Below, one piece after another: positions 34,384 through 43,981 of a stretch of 64,000 nt of DNA. The stretch spans positions 19,307-83,306 of the forward strand of contig JAEEIA010000060.1 of assembly GCA_016281125.1 (NCBI GenBank), given 5' to 3'. The position numbers were made by a program, and so were the translations under genes. Position 1 is the stretch's first letter, and every line of letters begins with the position of its first letter. The stretch is from Oscillospiraceae bacterium (GTDB lineage Bacteria > Bacillota > Clostridia > Oscillospirales > Ruminococcaceae). The notes beneath the pieces were generated by a model, which had not been told where the DNA came from, did not search any database, and worked only from the letters and a program-made list of their open reading frames with translations.

Positions 34384-34424
34384 CAGCCGGAGCGCCCCGT
34401 TTTTGTGCGGGACGCTCTGACTGT
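34384..34424 (-). terminator. Hairpin 3' of tandem dockerin gene 2
   Basis: Minus-strand stem CAGTCAGAGCGTCCCG / CGGGGCGCTCCGGCTG with loop CACAAAAA, then TTTCC. Similar to the hairpin at 31852, so gene and terminator were duplicated together. It lies in the 317-base gap 34195-34511, with the ECF-type promoter and leader of gene 1. Confidence 0.75.
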
Positions 34425-34511
34425 TTTATAGGAGTGTGTATCAAAGATGTAATGCATTAAATGTTGGTTCTCATAGAACGCCCTCTGCCGCAGCGTGCGG
34501 CTCAGCACCGC

Positions 34512-37169
34512 TTATGTTCTCTCTGCGTAAATGAGCCGCTGCTTCATCAGGGACAGATCCGCTGCATTGATGCGGTTGTCATTGTTCAGATCCGCTGCAA
34601 AGAACAGATTGCCGTCCAGCGCACCCTGACCGCTGAGGTACTTGGTCAGTGCCACGGCATCCGAAACAGTCAGGCTGCCGTCACCGGTGGCATCGCCCGC
34701 GGTGACCTGGAATTCCTTGAGGGAAAGATCCTCACCGACTGTATAATACTTCGTATCGAGAACCGTGCTGCCGTCGCTGAGATCCCACTCGCGTGCGTGC
34801 ATGACCTTCACCTTCAGCTGACCTTTCTGCTGCGGCTTGAGCACAAAGAACCGATAGGTTCTGTTGCCGCCCGTCGCGCCGTTGTCCGGCTCATAGCTGA
34901 ATGAAACCTTCTTCACGATCTCTGCGCCTGCATCGCCCGCTGTTTCCGTCAGAATCTCGTAGCCGGTCGAGAGATTGGTCTGGCCGCAGCAGACGATATA
35001 GCCGTTCTGGATGGAAATCGCACCGTTCTTTTCATAGAACGCCTTTGCATCGGCAAAGCTCTCAGGCAGGAAGGAGAAGTCATCCTCTGTCACATGGCCG
35101 TTTCTGATGTTCAGATCCTTGTCCGCCGTAAAGAACAGCACCTTCTCGCATTCCAGATTCCGGACGTCGCCGCTCTGCGTGACCTTCACCCACTTCATGC
35201 CGACATTGCCCTCTGTCGTGACCTTGATCACGACAACACGGTAGCCCTTCCGCACACCGTTGGGTTCACCTTCCACATACTGCCGCGACCAGATCACCTT
35301 ATGCTCTGCAAAATCGCCGATCGGAGAAGGATCGTCCAGAACATGATAGTCATCGCCCTTTTCCTCGTAGGGCAGGCACAGGCAGAGAAGTCCCTTTTCC
35401 GCGCGGAAATCGCCGTATGCCTCGCGGAAGTCCGCACAGGCCTCAGCACCGACCGGAACCCATGCCGGAACAGCCTCCTCGTTTTCGCGCAGGACAGTGA
35501 TCGTGCCGTCTGTATTCTTCACAGCGTTCAGCGTGATCTGCTTTTCAAAATTCTGACGCTTGACGCTCAGGATTGCCGTATACGTGCCGGGCTCTGTGAT
35601 CTTTGCATATGCGATTTCTTCTGCGCCGTCAACTATCCCGGTATTGATGATATGCAGCTCGCAGTTCACCCAGGTCAGCTCGATTTCCTCGCCGTCCTTT
35701 TCCAGCCTGCAATCCACATGCTCAGTCGAAATACCGACGTTATCCTCAAACACCACATAGCTTCCGACAGCGTCCGCGTTGCAGGCCATCACATAGCTGT
35801 TACCCAGTCCGTACCGACCGGCCGCAATTTGGAACAGTCTGGCCTCTCTGTTGCAGTCCGGTACAAATCCGCGCCAGTCTGTTTCCGTCACATGCAGGTT
35901 TTCATCAACCGCGAACTCATATTCTTCCGTTTTTTTGTTCTTATTCGTGTCGTAATCATAGAACACAACGGTCTTTGCTTCCTCCGGCTTGTAAACCGTA
36001 ACATGATAATATGCCTGCGGCAGGTTATACGAGATCGGTCCGTCCGTTTCATACCACGCATCCAGCAGCGTTCTGCAATTTCCGGATCCGGTCAGCGGCA
36101 GGCGCTCCATGTCCTTCGACCAGTGACGCGTCACAATGCAGATCGTGTCATCCGCAACATACGTGTCACCGTGATTATTATGGAAATCACAGGCTGCACC
36201 GACAGTCTGCGGCGCCCAGTCCGGCACCTCCGTGTTTGTCAGCTCGGTCAGGAAGAACCGGTTGTTTGCCGTGATGTCAGACTGATACTTTTTGCTGACC
36301 GTTGTCTGCGTATGATCCGGATCCGCCTCTGTCCATGTGATCTTTGCCGAAATAACGCCGGTTCGTGCGATTTCATAATACTTCACATAGTCCTCGGCAC
36401 TTCCGGGCGGCGCCTCTGTCATGCCCTGTGCCCGGCAGTTTGCGGTATGCTCGGCCGCCATCTTTTCGCCGTTCCACTCGACCTCCATGCTCATGTCGGC
36501 GCCGGTGCTGTAATTGACCCTACCCGCCAGAATCAGTGCGCCGTTCTCTGTATAAAAATTGCCGTGTTCTTCGATGAATGCATCGTATTCCGTCTTGCAG
36601 TCCGGCATGACTGCCCGCCAGCCGGTTTCCGCGACCGCCAGCGTATCGTCTGCGGCAGTGAAGGTATACACCTCCTGCGCGGAAGGAGAAGCGGAAACCG
36701 TTGCGTCAGCAAACGAATACTGCCGTATGATCTCATTGTCACCGGCCTGCGTCGGCTTCCACACGCTGACGAAGTAATGCACGTCTGCGTTGTACTGCTC
36801 CTCCATACGCCGCTGCTCCGCATTGGCTTCCCAGTCCGCGCGTTCCTTTGCGCTCATGGATTCGAGATCCGGCATGCCGTCCTGCGCCTCATAGCGGATC
36901 TCTGTCTGAAAGATGCGCTCCGCAGCACCATTCGAGAGATGCTCGTCGCATTGCGGTTTCAGGTCATTCTTCATGCGTTTTACAATACAGTAGACGCCGT
37001 CAGCTGCATGTGTTGCGCCGTAAGTGTTCTGAAATTCCAGTGCCTTTTCAAAATCCTGCGGCACCCATGCGGGCAGGGCCGCGTCCGCCGCATACACCGC
37101 CGGAAATGCCGGCACGGCCGCGCAGAACATCACCGCTGAGAGAAATGCTGCTGTCTTCTGTTTCTTCAT
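34512..37169 (-). CDS. Secreted dockerin protein with repeated WVP modules (tandem paralogue 2)
   Basis: 885 residues. Signal peptide to about 28 (ending VYAADA). About six modules: LPAWVPQDFEKALEFQNTYG, GWRAVMPDCKTEYDAF, VPDWAPQTVGAACDF, DWRGFVPDCNREARLF, VPAWVPVGAEACADF and FLPESFADAKAFYEKNG, each followed by ~70-100 residues of beta-rich sequence with short Cys-containing strands (ICIVTR, LCLCLPYE, IVCCGQTN). C-terminal dockerin: GDATGDGSLTVSDAVALTKYL and ADLNNDNRINAADLSLMKQRL. ATG 37169 lies eight bases after AAGGAG. Has one more module than its neighbour. Ligand or enzymatic role unknown. Confidence 0.8.
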   Translation of the reverse strand: MKKQKTAAFLSAVMFCAAVPAFPAVYAADAALPAWVPQDFEKALEFQNTYGATHAADGVYCIVKRMKNDLKPQCDEHLSNGAAERIFQTEIRYEAQDGMPDLESMSAKERADWEANAEQRRMEEQYNADVHYFVSVWKPTQAGDNEIIRQYSFADATVSASPSAQEVYTFTAADDTLAVAETGWRAVMPDCKTEYDAFIEEHGNFYTENGALILAGRVNYSTGADMSMEVEWNGEKMAAEHTANCRAQGMTEAPPGSAEDYVKYYEIARTGVISAKITWTEADPDHTQTTVSKKYQSDITANNRFFLTELTNTEVPDWAPQTVGAACDFHNNHGDTYVADDTICIVTRHWSKDMERLPLTGSGNCRTLLDAWYETDGPISYNLPQAYYHVTVYKPEEAKTVVFYDYDTNKNKKTEEYEFAVDENLHVTETDWRGFVPDCNREARLFQIAAGRYGLGNSYVMACNADAVGSYVVFEDNVGISTEHVDCRLEKDGEEIELTWVNCELHIINTGIVDGAEEIAYAKITEPGTYTAILSVKRQNFEKQITLNAVKNTDGTITVLRENEEAVPAWVPVGAEACADFREAYGDFRAEKGLLCLCLPYEEKGDDYHVLDDPSPIGDFAEHKVIWSRQYVEGEPNGVRKGYRVVVIKVTTEGNVGMKWVKVTQSGDVRNLECEKVLFFTADKDLNIRNGHVTEDDFSFLPESFADAKAFYEKNGAISIQNGYIVCCGQTNLSTGYEILTETAGDAGAEIVKKVSFSYEPDNGATGGNRTYRFFVLKPQQKGQLKVKVMHAREWDLSDGSTVLDTKYYTVGEDLSLKEFQVTAGDATGDGSLTVSDAVALTKYLSGQGALDGNLFFAADLNNDNRINAADLSLMKQRLIYAERT

Positions 37170-37283
37170 CGTGATCACTCCTTCAGGTCATCGTATTTTA
37201 TATGTTTCGTTTCATCACACGCTGATGCGGCAAAGCAGCGTGCCTCCGAACGGCTGCCCTGCCGCATCATTGCCTGCTGTCTA

Positions 37284-37313
37284 TTTAGACCGTTTTCCAT
37301 ACAAAAGGTTACA
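37284..37313 (-). promoter_or_regulatory. Putative ECF-type promoter of tandem dockerin gene 2
   Basis: Minus strand TGTAAC (37313-37308), 17-base spacer, GTCTAAA (37290-37284), then ATAGACAGCAGG. In the 483-base gap to parA there is also a weak sigma-A-like box (TATAAT at 37374-37369 with an ATGACA 18 bases before it); nothing else is recognisable from 37375 to 37556. Confidence 0.6.
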
Positions 37314-37556
37314 GCATCTTCGGAAAAAAATACAAAAAAGAATAATTCACTGTTCCCCGTTCTATTCAATTATATCACACAATCATAGAGAATGTCATGC
37401 GGATCAGAGAATTCATGCAGACAAATCCGCATTTCCGGCACAGTTCGCAGGCCGCAGAATGCAAAACAGCAAAGTGCACGGATTTCAACAGAAAAAGCGC
37501 TGTTTTTTCTCCGGCAAAACTGTGGGCTCCGCCGCCTTTTTCCCCCGCTGCCCCTC

Positions 37557-37585
37557 TTTACTTTTTAATATGAATATGGTATAAT
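37557..37585 (+). promoter_or_regulatory. Promoter of parA-parB
   Basis: TTTACT (37557-37562), 17-base spacer, TATAAT (37580-37585). The -35 is weak. Confidence 0.6.
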
Positions 37586-37652
37586 GGTAAGAAACAGAAA
37601 GCAGCCACCCCGGCGATCCGTCGCCGGATCGAAAAGGAGGTGCCTGTCCGGC

Positions 37653-38459
37653 ATGGGCAAAATCATCGCATTTGCGAACCAAAAGGGCGGTGTTGGAAAA
37701 TCGACGACCGTCGTCAGCCTCGGCGCCTATCTCGGTATGCGCGGCAAAAAGGTGCTCTGCGTTGATACCGACTCGCAGGGCAACACCACAACCGGCTTCG
37801 GCGTTTCCAAGAAAGGCCTCTCCTGCTCCAGCTACGATGTCCTGATCGGACGGAGCCGCATTCAGGATGCGATTCTGGAAACCGAATTTGAAAATGTCAG
37901 CCTGCTGCCCGCCGTTTCGGCACTCGCAGGCGCAGAGATCGAGCTGATCGAGCTGGAAAACCGTGTGCAGCGCCTGAAAATGGCACTGATGAGCTGCCGC
38001 CTGACATATGACTATATTCTGATCGACTGCCCGCCGTCGCTGAGCCTCATCACACTGAACAGCCTCGTCGCGGCTGATTCCGTGCTCATTCCGATGACCG
38101 CGGAGTATCTTTCGCTGGAGGGACTCTCCCAGCTTTACGAAACCATCAAGCTCGTCAAGAGCAAATATAACGCGGGACTCCGCATTGAGGGCATCCTCTT
38201 TACCATGTACGACGGCAGACTGAATCTGTCGGAGCAGGTCGTCGCGGAGGTCGAAAAATATTTCCCGGGACAGGTCTTTCAGACGAAAATCCCGCGGAAT
38301 GTCCGCCTTTCGGAAGCACCGAGCCACGGCAAACCGGTCTTTTACTACGACCGCTCGTCCAGAGGCTCCGAAAGCTACGAGATGCTCGGGCATGAGCTGC
38401 TCGGCGAGCCGCTCGTCCCGGATATCAAACCCAAGCGTTTTATCTTCAGCAAGAAATAA
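37653..38459 (+). CDS. parA: Chromosome-partitioning ATPase ParA (Soj)
   Basis: 268 residues. Deviant Walker A motif FANQKGGVGKSTT at the N-terminus, Walker A' VDTDSQGN, Walker B ILIDCPPSLSLIT, all as in chromosomal ParA/Soj. ATG 37653 is chosen because AAAAGGAGGTG lies 11-12 bases before it and homologues begin MGKIIAFANQKGG; the upstream codons overlap the promoter. ParA drives segregation together with ParB, encoded 42 bases later. No parS-like GTTTCACGTGAAAC site was noticed in the window. Confidence 0.95.
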   Translation: MGKIIAFANQKGGVGKSTTVVSLGAYLGMRGKKVLCVDTDSQGNTTTGFGVSKKGLSCSSYDVLIGRSRIQDAILETEFENVSLLPAVSALAGAEIELIELENRVQRLKMALMSCRLTYDYILIDCPPSLSLITLNSLVAADSVLIPMTAEYLSLEGLSQLYETIKLVKSKYNAGLRIEGILFTMYDGRLNLSEQVVAEVEKYFPGQVFQTKIPRNVRLSEAPSHGKPVFYYDRSSRGSESYEMLGHELLGEPLVPDIKPKRFIFSKK

Positions 38460-38501
38460 TCCGCAGCGCGGAATCATTTGGAACAGAAGGCAGGCGAGAA
38501 C

Positions 38502-39353
38502 ATGGCAAAGGGCGGACTCGGCAGCGGGCTCGGCTCGCTGTTTGAACAGAATGCAGCTGATCCTGCAAGCGGCGTGCAGACCGTTCGGATCACCGAAATC
38601 GAACAGAACCGCGCACAGCCCCGCAAGCGCTTCGATGACGAATCGCTGACGGAGCTTGCAGAATCCATACAGGCGCACGGCATGCTCCAGCCGATCGTGG
38701 TCAGACCGGTCGGAGAACGGCGCTATCAGATCGTTGCGGGCGAACGCCGCTGGAGAGCGGCCAAGCGCATCGGGCTGTCCGAGGTTCCTGTCATTATCCG
38801 GGAGCTCACCGACAGCGAGGCAAGCCAGATTGCGATGATCGAAAACCTCCAGCGCGAAAACCTCAATCCGATTGAGGAGGCGCAGGGGTATCAGGCGCTC
38901 ATGCAGCAGTTCGGCATGACGCAGGAGGAGGTCGCAAAGACCGTCGGGCGTTCGCGTCCGGCCGTCGCAAACAGCCTCCGGCTGCTGAATCTGCCGGTGC
39001 TCGTGCAGGACTATCTGGAAAAGGGCAAGCTCTCGGCCGGACATGCCAAGGCACTCGCCGGCATCAAAAATGAGAAGCTCCTGCTGGAATGCGCCGCACG
39101 CGCCGCGGAGGACAAAATCACCGTGCGCGAGATCGAAGCGCTCGTCCAGAAACAGAACGATCCCGCAAAGCCTGCTGAAAAGCAGAAAACGCCCGAGCAG
39201 ATCTTCTATGAGGAAATGGAGATCAGCCTCGGCAGTCATCTCGGAAGGAAGGTGCATGTGTCCGGCAGCAAAAAGAAGGGCACGCTCACCTTGGAATTTT
39301 ATAACAAGGAAGATTTGCAGGCGCTTTGTCAGCTGCTGACAAAGGATGCATAA
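38502..39353 (+). CDS. parB: Chromosome-partitioning protein ParB (Spo0J)
   Basis: 283 residues. N-terminal MAKGGLGSGLGSLF (ParA-stimulating peptide type), ParB/Srx CTPase domain with QPRKRFDDESLTELAESI, GERRYQIVAGERRWRAAK and IAMIENLQRENLNPIEEA, and a KorB-like helix-turn-helix (TQEEVAKTVGRSRPAVANSLRLL). A C-terminal dimer domain follows. ATG 38502 has AAGGCAGG upstream. Same operon as parA; guaB follows within 22 bases. Confidence 0.96.
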   Translation: MAKGGLGSGLGSLFEQNAADPASGVQTVRITEIEQNRAQPRKRFDDESLTELAESIQAHGMLQPIVVRPVGERRYQIVAGERRWRAAKRIGLSEVPVIIRELTDSEASQIAMIENLQRENLNPIEEAQGYQALMQQFGMTQEEVAKTVGRSRPAVANSLRLLNLPVLVQDYLEKGKLSAGHAKALAGIKNEKLLLECAARAAEDKITVREIEALVQKQNDPAKPAEKQKTPEQIFYEEMEISLGSHLGRKVHVSGSKKKGTLTLEFYNKEDLQALCQLLTKDA

Positions 39354-40844
<1,491 letters not shown>

Positions 40845-40865
40845 GAACAATCGCTGATAAAAACT

Positions 40866-40902
40866 GAGGGCGCTGGAATCAATCAGCGCCCTCTCTGTTT
40901 TA
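40866..40902 (+). terminator. Terminator of parA-parB-guaB
   Basis: Stem GAGGGCGCTG / CAGCGCCCTC, then TCTGTTTTAT. May serve coaX on the other strand as well. Confidence 0.85.
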
Positions 40903-40918
40903 TCTGTATTGTATTTCG

Positions 40919-41686
40919 TTACTTTTGATTTTTCCGGTAAATCAGCATCAGGCCTTTCAGCAGCAGCAGATCGTCCAGAATGATCTGCCGTTTGCAGAAC
41001 GGCACGATTTTGCCCGCGTTTCCGCCGGTCGCAACCGCAGTACACGGCACGCCGAGCTCCTCCTCCACGCGTGCAATCACGCCGTCCACAGCCGAAGCCG
41101 TGCTGTAAATAATGCCGCTCTTCATACAGTCAACGGTATTCGTTCCGATGACATGCTTTGCAGGCTCCAGACTGATGGCCGGAAGCTGCGCCGCACGGCT
41201 GGAAAGCGAATCGAGCGATACCCGCACGCCGGGGATGATCAGCCCGCCGAGGAAACGGTTATCCGCATCCACGACAGAAACCGTTGTGGCCGTGCCCATA
41301 TCCACAATGATGACCGGCTTTTGATACTCCGCAGCTGCCGCAACGGCATCCGCCACGCGGTCGCTGCCGAGCGCGGCAGGATTGTCAATCAGAATTTTCA
41401 GCCCGGTTTTGACACCGGCACCGACGACAACCGGCTCCTTTCCGGTCATGCGCAGCACCGCCGCACGGACGGTCTGCGTCACAGGCGGAACCACCGAGGA
41501 AATGATGCAGCCCGAACAGGCGGATGCCGACATGCCGTTCAGCTCCAGCACCGTCCGGATCAGCACGGTGTATTCCAGTTCCGTGGAAAGCGGCTCTGTC
41601 GCAAGGCGCTCCGTGAACAGAATGCCGCTGTCGTCAAAGCAGCCCACAACCACGTTGGTGTTGCCGATATCAACCGCTAATACCAT
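40919..41686 (-). CDS. coaX: Type III pantothenate kinase
   Basis: 255 residues. Phosphorylates pantothenate, the first CoA step. ASKHA-fold motifs: LAVDIGNTNVVVGCF, GSDRVADAVAAAAEY, IIVDMGTATTVSVVDADNRFLGGLIIPGV and ATGGNAGKI. Lies 14 bases after the pantothenate-transporter-like gene and is divergent from coaBC, so three CoA genes cluster here. Confidence 0.96.
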   Translation of the reverse strand: MVLAVDIGNTNVVVGCFDDSGILFTERLATEPLSTELEYTVLIRTVLELNGMSASACSGCIISSVVPPVTQTVRAAVLRMTGKEPVVVGAGVKTGLKILIDNPAALGSDRVADAVAAAAEYQKPVIIVDMGTATTVSVVDADNRFLGGLIIPGVRVSLDSLSSRAAQLPAISLEPAKHVIGTNTVDCMKSGIIYSTASAVDGVIARVEEELGVPCTAVATGGNAGKIVPFCKRQIILDDLLLLKGLMLIYRKNQK

Positions 41687-41700
41687 TGCCTGTACTCCGT

Positions 41701-42330
41701 TCAGTCTTTCTCAATCGGGAGAATGTGCGCGCCGTAGAGCGCCGCGCCGACGCCGCCGCTGATAATCGTCGAGGTAACCATCTCCACAACGGCATTGATT
41801 CCGACAAATGCGCAGATAAACAGAATCGTTCCGGTGAAGGTATACTGCTGGCCGAATTTTTCAAACAGACCCTGCACATAATCGGTCTTGCCGAACAGCA
41901 GCACGAGCGTGCTCATAAAGAACGCGGTATTGAAGAACGCGGAGCAGAAGCCGGTGATAAAGCTGGCCTTGCCGCCGATTTTTTTGGAAAGTTCCTTGTG
42001 GATCAGTCCGATGAGCAGACCGTCCAGCGCACGCGGGACGAACCGCTGAATAAATGCCAGCACCGGATTGATCGAAACGAGCGTAGCGCCCATTCCGCTC
42101 GGAATGCCGATGCCGAAGCACTGCAAAAAGCTCAGAATGCCGAATACGGATCCGATGACGAGGCCGCCTACCGGTCCTAAGGCAATCGCAGCGATTGCAA
42201 TCGGGATGATGTTGAGTGTGATGGACAGCGGGCCGACCGGAATGGTGCCGATCGGGGTGAATGAAAACAGCAGCAGCAGCGCTGTCATCATGCCGAGAAT
42301 CACGATGGTCTTGGTTTTGTTCTTGTTCAT
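41701..42330 (-). CDS. ECF transporter S component, probably for pantothenate
   Basis: 209 residues, six membrane segments. Typical S-component features: a short basic N-terminus MNKNKTKTIVILGMMTAL, GPLSITLNIIPIAIAAIALGPVGGLVIGSVFGI and FVPRALDGLLIG. Substrate inferred from the 14-base spacing to coaX; PanT-type proteins often precede CoA genes. ATG 42330 has AAGGAGG eight bases upstream. The energising EcfA/T genes are not in the window. Its 5' leader holds two small hairpins (GGATAC/GTATCC and CCCC/GGGG). Confidence 0.8.
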   Translation of the reverse strand: MNKNKTKTIVILGMMTALLLLFSFTPIGTIPVGPLSITLNIIPIAIAAIALGPVGGLVIGSVFGILSFLQCFGIGIPSGMGATLVSINPVLAFIQRFVPRALDGLLIGLIHKELSKKIGGKASFITGFCSAFFNTAFFMSTLVLLFGKTDYVQGLFEKFGQQYTFTGTILFICAFVGINAVVEMVTSTIISGGVGAALYGAHILPIEKD

Positions 42331-42384
42331 TTGCGTATCCTCCTTGTTATCATTCCCCTTGCGGGGATACAATACAGTATCCTT

Positions 42385-42413
42385 ATTATACCGCATAAAG
42401 TCAGAAAAGTAAA
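42385..42413 (-). promoter_or_regulatory. Promoter of panT-like/coaX operon
   Basis: Minus strand TTTACT (42413-42408), 17-base spacer, TATAAT (42390-42385). The same -35/-10 pair precedes parA. Confidence 0.6.
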
Positions 42414-42462
42414 GGAATGATTCTGTTTTGTAATTCTTTTTTGCACAGATATAAAATGGGAC

Positions 42463-42491
42463 TTCCCTTTTCCGTCAAAATCTGGTATAAT
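42463..42491 (+). promoter_or_regulatory. Promoter of coaBC (weak -35)
   Basis: TATAAT at 42486-42491 with TTCCCT 17 bases upstream (42463-42468). Divergent from the panT-like promoter, about 50 bases away. Confidence 0.5.
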
Positions 42492-42530
42492 TGAAGCATA
42501 CCGATGATCACTTCACAGGAGGTATCCCTT

Positions 42531-43727
42531 ATGCTGAAAGGAAAAACCGCTGTGCTTGCCGTAACCGGCAGCATTGCCGCATATAAGATTCCGAACCTTG
42601 TCCGGATGCTGACAAAGCTGCACTGCGACGTGCAGGTGCTGATGACGCAGAACGCGACGCAGTTTATCAACCCGATCACCTTTGAAACGCTGACCGGCCA
42701 CAAATGCCTGATCGACACATTCGACCGCAATTTCCAGTACAGCGTGGAGCATGTCGCGCTGGCCAAGCAGGCAGATATCGTCATGGTCGCACCGGCCTCG
42801 GCCAATGTGATCGGCAAGATTGCAAACGGCATTGCGGATGACATGCTCACGACAACCGTCATGGCCTGCCCCTGCAAAAAAATCATCGTGCCTGCGATGA
42901 ATCATAATATGTATCACAATCCGATTGTGCAGGACAACCTGCAAAAGCTCGCGCGCTTCGGCTATGAGATTGCCGTGCCCGACACCGGACGGCTTGCGAA
43001 CGGTGACATCGGGGACGGCAGAATGCCCGAGGAAAGCGTGCTGTTCCAGTACCTCATGCGGGAGATTGCCAGCGAAAAGGATCTTCTCGGAAAGAAGGTG
43101 CTCGTCACAGCGGGCGCCACGCGCGAAGCAATGGATCCGGTGCGGTTTATCACAAACCACTCCTCCGGCAAAATGGGCTTTGCGGTCGCGCAGGCCGCAA
43201 TGCGCCGCGGCGCAGAGGTCACGCTGGTCGCTGCGCATACGGATATAGCGCCGCCGCTGTTCACGGAGCTCGTGCCGGTCGTTTCCGCTGCGGATATGTT
43301 TGAGGCAGTCACCGCCCGCGCAGCGGATATGGACATCATCATCAAGGCGGCCGCCGTTTCGGATTACACGCCGGTCACGACTGCGGATCAGAAGATTAAA
43401 AAATCTGACGGCGCATTCAGCATCGAGATGAAGCGCACGCAGGATATTCTGAAATATCTCGGCGCACACAAGCCGGAGGGACAGTTCCTCTGCGGCTTTT
43501 CCATGGAAACCGAGCATGTTCTGGAAAATTCGCGGAAAAAGCTCACCGCCAAGAACTGCGACATGATCTGCGCAAACAGCCTGCGCAGAGAGGGTGCGGG
43601 ATTCGGCACGGACACCAACATCCTGACGCTGATTACCGCAGACCGGCAGGTCGAGCTGGAGAAAATGTCCAAGGAGGAGGCCGCACACCGCATTCTTGAT
43701 ATGATCCTGGAGCTTACTGCAAAATAA
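42531..43727 (+). CDS. coaBC: Bifunctional phosphopantothenoylcysteine decarboxylase / phosphopantothenate--cysteine ligase
   Basis: 398 residues. N-terminal flavin CoaC domain: AVTGSIAAYKIPNL, VEHVALAKQADIVMVAPASANVIGKIANGIADD and PAMNHNMYHNP. C-terminal CoaB ligase domain from about residue 185: VTAGATREAMDPVRFITNHSSGKMG, KAAAVSDYTP, KIKK and GFSMET. The two activities convert 4'-phosphopantothenate plus Cys to phosphopantetheine. ATG 42531 has AGGAGG eight bases before it. Confidence 0.97.
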   Translation: MLKGKTAVLAVTGSIAAYKIPNLVRMLTKLHCDVQVLMTQNATQFINPITFETLTGHKCLIDTFDRNFQYSVEHVALAKQADIVMVAPASANVIGKIANGIADDMLTTTVMACPCKKIIVPAMNHNMYHNPIVQDNLQKLARFGYEIAVPDTGRLANGDIGDGRMPEESVLFQYLMREIASEKDLLGKKVLVTAGATREAMDPVRFITNHSSGKMGFAVAQAAMRRGAEVTLVAAHTDIAPPLFTELVPVVSAADMFEAVTARAADMDIIIKAAAVSDYTPVTTADQKIKKSDGAFSIEMKRTQDILKYLGAHKPEGQFLCGFSMETEHVLENSRKKLTAKNCDMICANSLRREGAGFGTDTNILTLITADRQVELEKMSKEEAAHRILDMILELTAK

Positions 43728-43731
43728 CACA

Positions 43732-43768
43732 AACGGCACGGAGTCTGCACGCTCCGTGCCGTTTTTTT
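43732..43768 (+). terminator. Terminator of coaBC
   Basis: Stem ACGGCACGGAG / CTCCGTGCCGT then TTTTTT. Confidence 0.92.
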
Positions 43769-43892
43769 GCTTTCCGGCCATAATCCGTACCGGAACCGGC
43801 CAATCATTAACTATCAATGGATTTTATTATAACAAATTGCATAAGCAAGGCGGGAAAATGCTGTGCATAGCGCCAAAAACCGGGCGGAAATC

Positions 43893-43921
43893 TTGCAATT
43901 TCCGGCCGGTTGTGTTATACT
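43893..43921 (+). promoter_or_regulatory. Promoter of LRR dockerin protein
   Basis: TTGCAA (43893-43898), 17-base spacer, TATACT (43916-43921). Confidence 0.7.
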
Positions 43922-43981
43922 ATATGTAATCCATTTCCATACCATCCGCCGAATTGCTTTGCTTTTCAGGAGGGACTTTCC

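Noticed and set aside
35094..37139. A 681-codon plus-strand frame opposite the tandem dockerin gene 2
   Set aside because: The minus strand has signal peptide, modules and dockerin; the plus frame is a shadow.
37375..37556. Search for a parS site or replication origin near parA-parB
   Set aside because: No GTTTCACGTGAAAC-like palindrome or DnaA-box cluster was noticed, so no origin is claimed.
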